This document shows, piece after piece, positions 1 to 5,623 of a stretch of 11,481 nt of DNA (position 1 is the first letter of the stretch; every line of letters begins with the position of its first letter). Location: the NCBI GenBank assembly GCA_014523685.1, contig JAATVT010000047.1:1-11481 (forward strand), read 5' to 3'. The notes beneath the pieces were generated by a model. That model ran no database searches and was not told the DNA's origin. It worked only from the letters and a program-made list of their open reading frames with translations. The DNA is from Nitrososphaerales archaeon TH5893. Its GTDB lineage: Archaea; Thermoproteota; Nitrososphaeria; Nitrososphaerales; Nitrososphaeraceae. A program made the translations under genes and the position numbers.

Positions 1-188
1 ATACAATAGGAGACCCTGACTATGATATAGGATTTACGATGACTATCAGATTGGTCTAATCCAAAAAACGATCCTTGACAAGTGAAGCACCATTTTATCT
101 AGCTCGTCCAGCCATGAAAGCCCCTACACAGCAATGGCTTCAGCGCTAACCGTTGACGGAGATGGAAATATCTACCCTGTCGACCAAT

Positions 189-500
189 CTAGTTTCCGAG
201 AAGACCTTGAGCAGCCTCTATTTCCATTTGGGCGCCTGTGATGTTACCGGCTTGTAAAGCCGTTATTGCATCGCCTACCTCCGTCTTTGCTTGTCCCTCT
301 GCTAGGGTGCTATTGGCTTCTATCAAATCCCCCTCTGCTCCAGCATTATCCCCCGAATCTAAGGACTTCAAAGCCTCGTCTAATTGCTTGTTTGCCGTTT
401 CTTGATCTGATGCAGATGCAATAGGCCCTACATTTGAAATTATTAGCCCAACTCCAAATAATACAGCCATTGCAATAGCAATTTTAAAAGTTTGAACCAT
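189..500 (-). CDS. Small secreted helical-repeat protein, function unknown
   Basis: I do not recognise a named family. From the preferred start the protein has 103 residues. It opens with a hydrophobic stretch that reads as a signal peptide or membrane anchor (about residues 5-25, then a small-residue region ending ASAS). The mature part is alanine/leucine-rich and helical and contains two similar units about 35 residues apart, each an amphipathic helix, a G-D/N-x-x-G-A turn and a second helix, which suggests a TPR-like hairpin pair. There is no cysteine. An in-frame ATG lies 9 nt further upstream (position 509), but the TATA box at 520-528 is about 26 nt from the ATG at 500, so a leaderless start at 500 is preferred. 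It diverges from the YjbQ-family gene. Export and a scaffold-like fold are inferences; no catalytic function can be seen. Confidence 0.75.
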   Translation of the reverse strand: MVQTFKIAIAMAVLFGVGLIISNVGPIASASDQETANKQLDEALKSLDSGDNAGAEGDLIEANSTLAEGQAKTEVGDAITALQAGNITGAQMEIEAAQGLLGN

Positions 501-519
501 TAGTGTCATTATGAATCAC

Positions 520-528
520 ATATATATA
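520..528 (-). promoter_or_regulatory. TATA box of the small secreted protein gene
   Basis: An ATATATATA run lies in the 155-bp divergent spacer. Its centre is about 25 nt upstream of the ATG at 500, the normal archaeal TATA-to-start distance. This favours the ATG at 500 over the one at 509. Confidence 0.5.
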
Positions 529-626
529 ACGATTATATCTACTGATTCGAACAAGTAATCCATTTTTTCCGCAGAATGCATTTGCTCCTATCGTCTTTCT
601 CTTTCATTCTATGAATCATAATAAGC

Positions 627-634
627 ATATATAT
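627..634 (+). promoter_or_regulatory. TATA box of the YjbQ-family gene
   Basis: ATATATAT is centred about 26 nt before the ATG at 656. An in-frame ATG at 611 lies upstream of this box and so would fall outside the transcript. The box therefore decides the start in favour of 656. Confidence 0.5.
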
Positions 635-655
635 CCTCGACTTTTTTCAAACATA

Positions 656-1075
656 ATGAAATCCAAAACAGAATATCTTACATTTAATACTCCTACAAGG
701 TGTGCATTTGTTAACCTCACCCCAAAGGTAAGAAAGTTAGTTGAAGAAAGTGGAATAAAAGAAGGACTATGTCTAGTAAATGCCATGCACATTACGGCTA
801 GCGTTTTTATAAATGATAATGAAGGTGGACTGCATCAAGACTATGATAAATGGCTAGAACGCTTGGCACCGCATGCACCTACTGAACAATACAAGCACAA
901 TGATACTGGAGAAGATAATGCAGATGCACATCTGAAACGTCAAGTTATGGGACGTGAAGTTGTAGTTGCTATAACCAGTGGAAAATTAGACTTCGGTCCT
1001 TGGGAACAAATTTTTTATGGCGAGTTTGATGGTCGGCGAAACAAGAGAGTACTGATCAAAGTGATTGGTGAATAG
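656..1075 (+). CDS. YjbQ/UPF0047 family protein (secondary thiamine-phosphate synthase-like)
   Basis: The 139-residue product matches the YjbQ/UPF0047 family (COG0432) along its whole length, and the family is usually close to this size. Visible family signatures are the core [17 protein letters not shown] (His45), YKHND (His81), NADAHLKRQ (His92) and the C-terminal IFYGEFDG followed by RVLIKVIGE. The clustered histidines probably bind a metal. Members can weakly replace ThiE (thiamine-phosphate synthase) in complementation tests, hence the usual database name, but the true physiological reaction is unsettled. The ATG at 611 would add 15 residues that resemble nothing in the family; the ATG at 656 fits both the family N-terminus and the TATA spacing. 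The protein should be cytoplasmic. A second thiamine-linked family (MTH1187 type) lies about 7 kb away, not in the same operon. Confidence 0.9.
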   Translation: MKSKTEYLTFNTPTRCAFVNLTPKVRKLVEESGIKEGLCLVNAMHITASVFINDNEGGLHQDYDKWLERLAPHAPTEQYKHNDTGEDNADAHLKRQVMGREVVVAITSGKLDFGPWEQIFYGEFDGRRNKRVLIKVIGE

Positions 1076-1271
1076 TTAGTATTCATGCAGAATAAATGAA
1101 AACTGTGTTTCAATTCTAACTGCAAAATAAATATGAATACATTTCTACAGAGGATTGGAAAAATAATTTATTAATGCTAGGTGTAAGTTACTCCGAAGCC
1201 CTCTTGGAGATTTATTCAAAGCCATCCTAGGATTCTGCTTTCTCCGAGAGTACTAAGGAAAGGCAACCCTT

Positions 1272-1619
1272 TCAACCTGGCGGAGGTCTCTTCTTCCAAG
1301 CAAACATCATAAACACAAAGGGTATCATCATCAGTCCCGTTGCGATCAATACCGGCTGCATGATTCTAAAGTCAACAGGGACTCCTATTGCTAGAAGATA
1401 AGGGAAAGGATATAGACCTGAGACGAAAAACCAAATCGCAACGAACAGCAGTATATACTTAAAATTGGCCTTGAGAAAGCTTGAAGGAAGTTTTTTCAAT
1501 GCATTACATTTTATGCATTTTGTTTTTGTATCATTTACACATGAGGAACATACGGATCTGCGACAATAGACACATTCAAGACTTCCAAAATGTGAATTGC
1601 ATATTTGACATTGTGTCAA
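1272..1619 (-). CDS. Membrane protein with N-terminal eight-cysteine zinc module
   Basis: The 115-residue protein has no name that I can give. Residues 4-38 hold four CxxC pairs (Cys4/7, 16/19, 24/27, 35/38), a pattern able to bind two zinc ions in the cross-brace style of B-box, FYVE or RING-like modules. Two hydrophobic segments follow (about 53-71 and 88-107), then a short basic C-terminal tail, KKRPPPG. It is probably an inner-membrane protein with a cytosolic zinc head, perhaps for protein or nucleic-acid contact; that role is a guess. The start codon is TTG, with a TTTATAAG box 27 nt upstream, so the transcript is probably leaderless. It converges with the YjbQ-family gene, leaving 196 bp between them with no clear terminator. 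Confidence 0.75.
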   Translation of the reverse strand: MTQCQICNSHFGSLECVYCRRSVCSSCVNDTKTKCIKCNALKKLPSSFLKANFKYILLFVAIWFFVSGLYPFPYLLAIGVPVDFRIMQPVLIATGLMMIPFVFMMFAWKKRPPPG

Positions 1620-1641
1620 TATTTATTATACCAAACGCTGA

Positions 1642-1649
1642 CTTATAAA
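1642..1649 (-). promoter_or_regulatory. TATA box of the zinc-module membrane protein gene
   Basis: Read on the minus strand this is TTTATAAG, a near-consensus archaeal TATA box. Its centre is about 27 nt from the TTG start at 1619, which supports both the TTG and a leaderless mRNA. Confidence 0.55.
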
Positions 1650-1779
1650 ATGTAAATATTGATTTGACTATCAGGCACATTAATTCATAATCTTCCAGTA
1701 TTTATGAGTACCAGATAATGGATAACAGCTAACTAGTTCTTCTTACAAGAAAGGAGTCACGGATGATGGTAGCGCTCGG

Positions 1780-1823
1780 AATTTGTATATTTATGTAAAG
1801 GATGATTGTCCCATATACAAATT
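1780..1823. repeat. 11-bp inverted repeat downstream of the secreted acidic protein gene
   Basis: AATTTGTATAT (1780-1790) and its exact reverse complement (1813-1823) flank a 22-nt spacer. The repeat begins 19 nt past the stop codon of the 499-residue gene and lies upstream of the zinc-module gene, so on the minus strand it could form a 3' end hairpin. No long T run follows, so calling it a terminator would be speculative; a protein-binding site is also possible. Confidence 0.4.
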
Positions 1824-1841
1824 TCGTCACAGCTCTTGCGA

Positions 1842-3341
1842 TTATTGATTTTGTTCTATAACGTTCTTGATATCTTCGTTGTAGGACTGAACCAGAGGAA
1901 TTTCCTCTGAAATTACATCCTCTGAATTTTCTTCCAAACCATCCTGACCACTTTCTCCCATGTCTCCTATATCGTCACCTTCATTAGAATTACCCGTCAT
2001 CATTGAGTATGTTTCCTCAGAGGATTGTATTTCGTTGTCGTCTCTCTCAATTATTTGTTGTTCGTCCTCCTCAGTTCCGTGTTCTTGATTGTCAGAATCA
2101 AAGAATTGTATTGGCGGTTGGAATTCCATCTGCATGTCACCTTGTAGAGATAAAGACTCTTCATTTTCAGATTCAATTTCGTTGAAGTCCTCTTCATTAT
2201 CAGTCAGTTGGTTTCCTACCTGATCCTCATTTGGTAGTTCAAACATCTGCAAGGGCGATTCTGTCCGCTCCTCTTGATCTGCCGGTAATTGAGATTGTTG
2301 CCCATCATGTATAGATAAAGACTCTTCATTTTCAGATTCGATATCGTTGAAATCCCCTTCGCCATCAGTTTGCTGAGTTCCTACCTGATCCTCATTTTGT
2401 AAATCAAATATCTGTGTGGGTTGAGGGTTTATTCCTTCTGGCTCTTCTCCTCCCGGTAGGTCGTCATTAGACGAGAACGTATCTTCTGTGATAGGTTCAG
2501 AAGGAGAGATTGTCTCAGCATTATAGACGTCTTCTTCTGTTAGTTCACTAGACGGGTTGAAATTATCCAAGATCTCTGATTCGTCTTCTGTAACTTCTGC
2601 AGAGGATTCGATTTCAGGCGCAACATCATTATCTTCTGCAGAGGATTCGATTTCAGGCGCAACATCGTTTATAGACTTGGCATCTTCTTGGGAGGGGGTG
2701 TTCAATTCTTTATCATCCAAAATAGCAATTTTTTGTGCTTGAGCGGCACTTGAAGGCTGTGTTTGGTTTTGGGTTTGATTTTGAGTCTTTTGAATGGGTG
2801 CCTGAACTGCTATCCCTGTGATGTTGATACTATACCACTTGGATTTCTCGTTCGCAATATTACTTGTCCCGTTGCTATTTATTATATCATTTCCGTTGCA
2901 CGTTAATTTTGCTGTCAATTCATTTTTTCCTTCCGTTATCACTTTATACTTCTCGGTGTAAGTAAATGTCCAATTAGAGTAATCGCTTTGTCCTCCAGGC
3001 CCAGTGGCAGTAGTATTCTGGAAGGGCTTGATATCATTTACATCCACGAAAACTCTACAGTCATCTGAAGCTGTATCAGTAGAACTTCCAGAAATATTGA
3101 GTTTTCCTACAGGCACTTCTTGGTTTGCGATAGGATAATCGATTTTTACACCCATTGTCTTGGTTAGCTCCTGTGTTGCCAATTGTTGTGAGCTATTCGT
3201 AGGTGCTTGTGTTCCGTTGTTAGATAATTGGGCTACCGCGGCTTGGTTTTCAATTGAATAGTTATTCGGGTATCCCAAATACGATACTGTAAAGATAGCA
3301 AAGGAAATGAAAAGTAGGCTAAGAAATACTGTTGCTCTCAT
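1842..3341 (-). CDS. Secreted acidic low-complexity protein with Ig-like domain and repeat modules
   Basis: The 499-residue protein belongs to no family I can name. Residues 1-23 form a signal peptide. Residues about 64-178 look like one beta-sandwich (Ig/Big-like) domain: it opens VKIDYPIANQEVPVGK, contains Cys95 and Cys148 as a possible disulfide, and ends WYSINITGIAV. Several N-x-S/T sequons suggest glycosylation. A Q/N/T-rich linker (about 183-205) leads to a tail of nearly 300 residues that is strongly acidic and Ser/Gln-rich, without predicted membrane helix or LPXTG-like anchor. The tail contains a 13-residue tandem duplication and a larger duplicated module around NEDQVG and IESENEESLS. 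An ATTTAAA-type box 26-28 nt upstream supports the start. It is probably a cell-surface or extracellular protein; binding of cations or solid surfaces by the acidic tail is an inference. Confidence 0.8.
   Translation of the reverse strand: MRATVFLSLLFISFAIFTVSYLGYPNNYSIENQAAVAQLSNNGTQAPTNSSQQLATQELTKTMGVKIDYPIANQEVPVGKLNISGSSTDTASDDCRVFVDVNDIKPFQNTTATGPGGQSDYSNWTFTYTEKYKVITEGKNELTAKLTCNGNDIINSNGTSNIANEKSKWYSINITGIAVQAPIQKTQNQTQNQTQPSSAAQAQKIAILDDKELNTPSQEDAKSINDVAPEIESSAEDNDVAPEIESSAEVTEDESEILDNFNPSSELTEEDVYNAETISPSEPITEDTFSSNDDLPGGEEPEGINPQPTQIFDLQNEDQVGTQQTDGEGDFNDIESENEESLSIHDGQQSQLPADQEERTESPLQMFELPNEDQVGNQLTDNEEDFNEIESENEESLSLQGDMQMEFQPPIQFFDSDNQEHGTEEDEQQIIERDDNEIQSSEETYSMMTGNSNEGDDIGDMGESGQDGLEENSEDVISEEIPLVQSYNEDIKNVIEQNQ
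2147..2414 (-). repeat. Duplicated coding module, two copies about 165 nt apart
   Basis: Copies at about 2147-2249 and 2311-2414 are near-identical stretches inside the secreted protein gene. Both encode a block starting Q-I/M-F-D/E-L, then NEDQVG, D-F-N-D/E, and IESENEESLS. DNA and protein similarity are both high, so the duplication is fairly recent. Confidence 0.75.
2594..2666 (-). repeat. 39-nt tandem duplication inside the secreted protein gene
   Basis: A 34-nt segment at 2594-2627 recurs without a mismatch at 2633-2666, a period of 39 nt (13 codons). It encodes two copies of DVAPEIESSAE. Identical DNA suggests recent slippage or unequal recombination in frame. Confidence 0.85.
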
Positions 3342-3360
3342 TCTTCGAATAGATTTCAGT

Positions 3361-3369
3361 TTTAAATTA
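3361..3369 (-). promoter_or_regulatory. TATA box of the secreted acidic protein gene
   Basis: On the minus strand TAATTTAAA lies about 24 nt before the ATG at 3341, consistent with a leaderless or very short-leader transcript. Confidence 0.45.
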
Positions 3370-3504
3370 TTTATGACATGTTAATAACAGTAAGAGTTGA
3401 GAAATAAATAAGATGGTATTTGTCTATGCTTCTTGAAGTTTGTGTTTGTAATATATTACGTAATGTGATCTTACACTTAGTGATGTGACAATGAAAGGTA
3501 ATAA

Positions 3505-3557
3505 GATAATTAATTATCCATGAGATTCAATGTTCTAACTGCTTTATGTGACATAAA
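3505..3557. repeat. Two perfect palindromes, possible operator sites
   Basis: GATAATTAATTATC (3505-3518) is a perfect 14-bp palindrome. TTTATGT-G-ACATAAA (3543-3557) is a perfect 7+1+7 palindrome 24 nt further on. The core TGTGACA also occurs near 3486. They lie well upstream of both flanking promoters. A role as regulator-binding sites is an inference from symmetry alone. Confidence 0.35.
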
Positions 3558-3834
3558 CGATCTACGGTCTTTGACTCATACCTGCTATGGATGACAACAT
3601 TATAAAGAGATAGACCAAGCATCATTGATTATCGTCTATTTAACTGTCAAATCATATCTAGCAATGGATATGACATCCAATCGCAACCCCAGTTGAGAAC
3701 TTGCTCGCGCTTCCTAGGATCATAGGTAGAATTGGTACCATTATTCGCCTTATCCGAGCGTCTTTTTAAGTCAAAAATGAAGCGGGTATTTGGGTTTCCA
3801 CAATTTAGACCACAAACTAGGTGGTATCGTCATA

Positions 3835-3843
3835 CTTTTTATT
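3835..3843 (+). promoter_or_regulatory. Candidate TATA region of the ABC ATPase gene
   Basis: CTTTTTATT is centred about 35 nt before the ATG at 3874, which would leave a leader of roughly 9 nt. A second TATA-like stretch (GATATATG, 3856-3862) is too close to the ATG to serve this start. Confidence 0.35.
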
Positions 3844-3873
3844 GTAAGACTGTAGGATATATGCATAAACACT

Positions 3874-4836
3874 ATGCTGGCAATATCTGCTGATGGCGTT
3901 TCAAAGAGGTACAAGGGCCTAAGTCAGACCGCACTCAGCAACGTGTCATTAAACGCGGAAAGGGGTCAGATATACACACTTCTAGGAAGAAATGGGGCTG
4001 GCAAGACAACTTTTGTGCGAATTTGTGCAACTCAACTAATGCCTACTAAAGGTAGAATCGAAGTATTGGGATATGATGTGATAAAGGATGCAAATGAGGT
4101 CAGAAAGCTTATTTCAATAGTACCACAGGAAGGTAGACCACTGCGCGCACTAACCCCTTGGGATCATGTATATAACTGGTTGCAAATCAGAGGAGAAAAA
4201 AAGCAAGTTGCAAGGGAAAAAACAGAAAAAATTCTCGAGAAGCTCGACCTGTATGATGCAAAAGATAGACCTGCTATGAATCTTTCAGGAGGGATGAAGC
4301 AAAAAGTTCTAGTAGCCATGGCAATGTCCGTCGATGCTCAACTATTATTTTTAGACGAGCCCACTATAGGTCTAGATCCTATTTCCAGACGCCAGGTCTG
4401 GTCTGCGATAAAGGATTGGAAAAAAGAAGGCAAATCAATCTTGCTTACTACCCATTACATGGATGAGGCTGAGATCCTTTCAGACAATATCGTGATAATT
4501 GATAACGGAAAAATAATAGCAAGGGGGACAATAAAGGAACTACGCAGGACTATCCCCCAAAACACAAGAATAGACATTGTGAAAGACAACATAGATATGG
4601 AATTATTCAAATCATATGGAACGGTGGTAGACTCTGGTGGAAACACAGTCCGAATATTCACATACGAATCTGCTATCAAAGAGCTCACTGGATTAGCTAT
4701 TAACAAGAATCTCTCATTTACCGTCTCACCTATTACATTGGACGACGTCTTTATCTCACTAGTTGGCGGCAATGAGATAGAAAGACAGCAACAAGATAGA
4801 AAAGATCTCAAAAATGATGCGGTTACGAGAATATGA
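3874..4836 (+). CDS. ABC transporter ATP-binding protein, ABC-2/DrrA-like
   Basis: The 320-residue protein is the nucleotide-binding subunit of an ABC exporter of the ABC-2/daunorubicin-resistance (DrrA/CcmA) type. All motifs are intact: Walker A GRNGAGKTT (38-46), Q-loop Gln85, signature LSGGM (137-141), Walker B LLFLDE (157-162) with catalytic Glu162, D-loop GLD (166-168) and switch His194 in TTHYMDEAE. The segment from about 225 to 300, ending in ITLDDVFISLVG, is the usual C-terminal extension of this subfamily; a charged tail (QQQDRKDLKN) follows. It should work at the membrane with an ABC-2 permease dimer, but no permease is encoded on either side (spacer upstream, tRNA genes downstream), so the partner must be encoded elsewhere. 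The substrate cannot be told. Drug, lipid or polysaccharide export are all possible. Confidence 0.93.
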   Translation: MLAISADGVSKRYKGLSQTALSNVSLNAERGQIYTLLGRNGAGKTTFVRICATQLMPTKGRIEVLGYDVIKDANEVRKLISIVPQEGRPLRALTPWDHVYNWLQIRGEKKQVAREKTEKILEKLDLYDAKDRPAMNLSGGMKQKVLVAMAMSVDAQLLFLDEPTIGLDPISRRQVWSAIKDWKKEGKSILLTTHYMDEAEILSDNIVIIDNGKIIARGTIKELRRTIPQNTRIDIVKDNIDMELFKSYGTVVDSGGNTVRIFTYESAIKELTGLAINKNLSFTVSPITLDDVFISLVGGNEIERQQQDRKDLKNDAVTRI

Positions 4837-5047
4837 AGGATAGTGTAGTTTGTGGGTTTATCATGCATCAAGGGATCTAGCCGTAAATCATTCATTTGAC
4901 AAATGCATTCGAGGCAGCGGTATTTCTCTGAGTTCCACCCCTACAGTCTTATCTGACGAATAGAAGACAAATAACTACTGACCCCAATATCATTTGGACT
5001 ATGTCTTGTGAAACTAACTAGCGTTCGGTTCGGCTTCGTAAAAGGCA

Positions 5048-5054
5048 TTATATG
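5048..5054 (+). promoter_or_regulatory. TATA box of tRNA-Leu(CAG)
   Basis: TTATATG is centred about 29 nt before the first base of the tRNA. A second AT-rich box (TTAAATATA, about 5058-5066) is too close to be the main element. Confidence 0.45.
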
Positions 5055-5112
5055 TAGTTAAATATAACAGAAAATTACTGCGGGGGTTGCCAAGCCTGGT
5101 CAACGGCGTGAG

Positions 5113-5148
5113 ATTGATGACGTGAATGAAACCACGCATCATCACGAT
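5113..5148 (+). other. tRNA-Leu intron 1 (36 nt, position 30/31)
   Basis: The BHB motif is visible. Central helix CGTG (5107-5110) pairs with CACG (5143-5146), with cuts AG^A on the 5' side and AT^G on the 3' side. Inside the intron ATGA-c-GTG pairs with CGC-a-TCAT. The 5' bulge is somewhat enlarged compared with a strict BHB. Confidence 0.75.
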
Positions 5149-5155
5149 GCTCAGA

Positions 5156-5199
5156 TGTTGTTTTGGTGGCAATACAATTACTACTGGTTTGACTGGGAC
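5156..5199 (+). other. tRNA-Leu intron 2 (44 nt, canonical position 37/38)
   Basis: Central helix CTCA (bases 32-35 of the tRNA) pairs with TGGG (5194-5197), allowing one G-U. Three-nt bulges GA^T and AC^A flank it, and the outer helix is the mature anticodon stem. This is a standard archaeal anticodon-loop intron. Confidence 0.8.
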
Positions 5200-5365
5200 A
5201 CCTCATCCTGTAGAGGTTCGTGGGTTCAAATCCCACCCCCCGCATATGCTTTCAAATTGAAACTACGATTCTTCTGAATCGATATTAGTAAATTAATTAA
5301 TTCATAATCGTTACCAAGTTCCCAATCTAAGGGCAACTTTTGTTGCAAGAACGGCTTTTGTTAAG

Positions 5366-5372
5366 TATATAT
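5366..5372 (+). promoter_or_regulatory. TATA box of initiator tRNA-Met
   Basis: TATATAT is centred about 28 nt before the first base of the tRNA at 5397, the expected spacing for an archaeal tRNA promoter. Confidence 0.5.
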
Positions 5373-5415
5373 CATCCTTCTGAGAAAGCTTTTCTTAGCG
5401 GGGTGGGGAAGCCAG

Positions 5416-5435
5416 ATCTTTAAAGGAGAGACTAG
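5416..5435 (+). other. Initiator tRNA intron 1 (20 nt, D-loop, between G18 and G19)
   Basis: Central helix AGCC/GACT has three of four pairs, bulges AG^A and AG^G are 3 nt each, and the inner helix TCTT/GAGA closes a 5-nt loop. A one-base shift (5415-5434) yields the same mature RNA, but its BHB is poorer. Confidence 0.65.
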
Positions 5436-5470
5436 GTAATCCCGGTGGGCTCATAACCCGCAGAGCGGTT

Positions 5471-5503
5471 TTCGTTACTGCGTGTAGGCAGTAATGGACG
5501 TAG
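5471..5503 (+). other. Initiator tRNA intron 2 (33 nt, T-stem, position 52/53)
   Basis: The intron folds into a hairpin, TCGTTACTGC with GCAGTAATGG (two G-U pairs) around loop GTGTAG. Central helix GCGG/ACGT has three of four pairs, and the bulges are TT^T and AG^G. No other cut restores a five-pair T-stem. Confidence 0.75.
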
Positions 5504-5553
5504 GTTCAAATCAACCCCCCGCTACTAATTAACCCGGAATAGAACATCATCAA

Positions 5554-5560
5554 TTTTTTT
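5554..5560 (+). terminator. Oligo-T terminator after initiator tRNA-Met
   Basis: Seven consecutive T residues start 30 nt after the tRNA end in the 99-bp gap before the convergent tiaS gene. T tracts are the usual archaeal termination signal. Confidence 0.45.
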
Positions 5561-5623
5561 GGTGGGTATCCTAACTATGTATCAGTGGTATTATTGCTGG
5601 TTCAGATAATTCTCCGACCAGAT

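Larger units (their letters stand above)
3342..3873. other. 532-bp gene-free divergent spacer
   Basis: No credible ORF or tRNA is seen between the secreted protein gene (minus) and the ABC ATPase gene (plus). The left end holds the TATA element of the secreted protein gene. The middle holds two perfect palindromes (3505-3518, 3543-3557). The right end holds the T-rich promoter of the ATPase gene. The stretch at about 3690-3770 is less AT-rich than the rest, but I could not build a convincing RNA from it. Confidence 0.6.
5080..5244 (+). tRNA. tRNA-Leu (anticodon CAG) with two introns
   Basis: The acceptor stem GCGGGGG/CCCCCGC (5080-5086 with 5237-5243), discriminator A5244, D-stem GCC/GGC and T-arm GTGGG-TTCAAAT-CCCAC are all perfect. 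A type II variable arm (TCCTGTAGAGGTTC) and discriminator A identify leucine rather than serine. The unspliced sequence has no sensible anticodon arm. Removing 5113-5148 and 5156-5199 gives stem TGAGG/CCTCA around loop CTCAGAA, with anticodon CAG at 5152-5154, and a mature length of 85 nt. Intron 2 is at the canonical 37/38 position; intron 1 lies between bases 30 and 31, inside the anticodon stem. CCA is not encoded. Confidence 0.88.
5397..5524 (+). tRNA. Initiator tRNA-Met (anticodon CAT) with D-loop and T-stem introns
   Basis: The acceptor stem is AGCGGGG/CCCCGCT (5397-5403 with 5517-5523) with discriminator A5524. The anticodon arm GTGGG-CTCATAA-CCCGC is uninterrupted, with anticodon CAT at 5452-5454. 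The A1-U72 pair and the three stacked G-C pairs closing the anticodon stem are hallmarks of archaeal initiator tRNA. As it stands the D-loop is 20 nt too long and the T-arm does not pair. Removing 5416-5435 restores a D-arm with G18-G19, and removing 5471-5503 gives a perfect T-stem GGTTG/CAACC around TTCAAAT. The mature length is 75 nt. tRNA-Ile2(CAT) is excluded by the acceptor and anticodon stems. CCA is not encoded. Confidence 0.88.

Noticed and set aside
3..59. Open frame from the left edge, ending TMTIRLV and a stop, possibly the tail of a plus-strand gene
   Set aside because: Only 18 codons are visible and nothing in them is diagnostic.
2594..2666. CRISPR-like direct repeats
   Set aside because: Only two copies with a 5-nt gap, in frame within a coding region; it is a codon-level tandem duplication.
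3690..3770. Possible RNA gene in the less AT-rich part of the 532-bp spacer
   Set aside because: No T-loop, no long stem and no promoter at a suitable distance could be found.
4455..4895. A 146-codon minus-strand open frame opposite the ABC ATPase gene
   Set aside because: The plus strand has all ABC motifs; the antisense frame shows no protein-like pattern and is a shadow.
5080..5244. tRNA-Ile or tRNA-Ser reading from the apparent TTGATGA loop
   Set aside because: That loop belongs to an intron. The type II variable arm excludes Ile, and discriminator A with the CAG loop fits Leu, not Ser.
5397..5524. Reading the CAT-anticodon tRNA as tRNA-Ile2, the TiaS substrate
   Set aside because: A1-U72, the AGCGGGG acceptor and the three G-C pairs of the anticodon stem are initiator features; nothing resembles tRNA-Ile.
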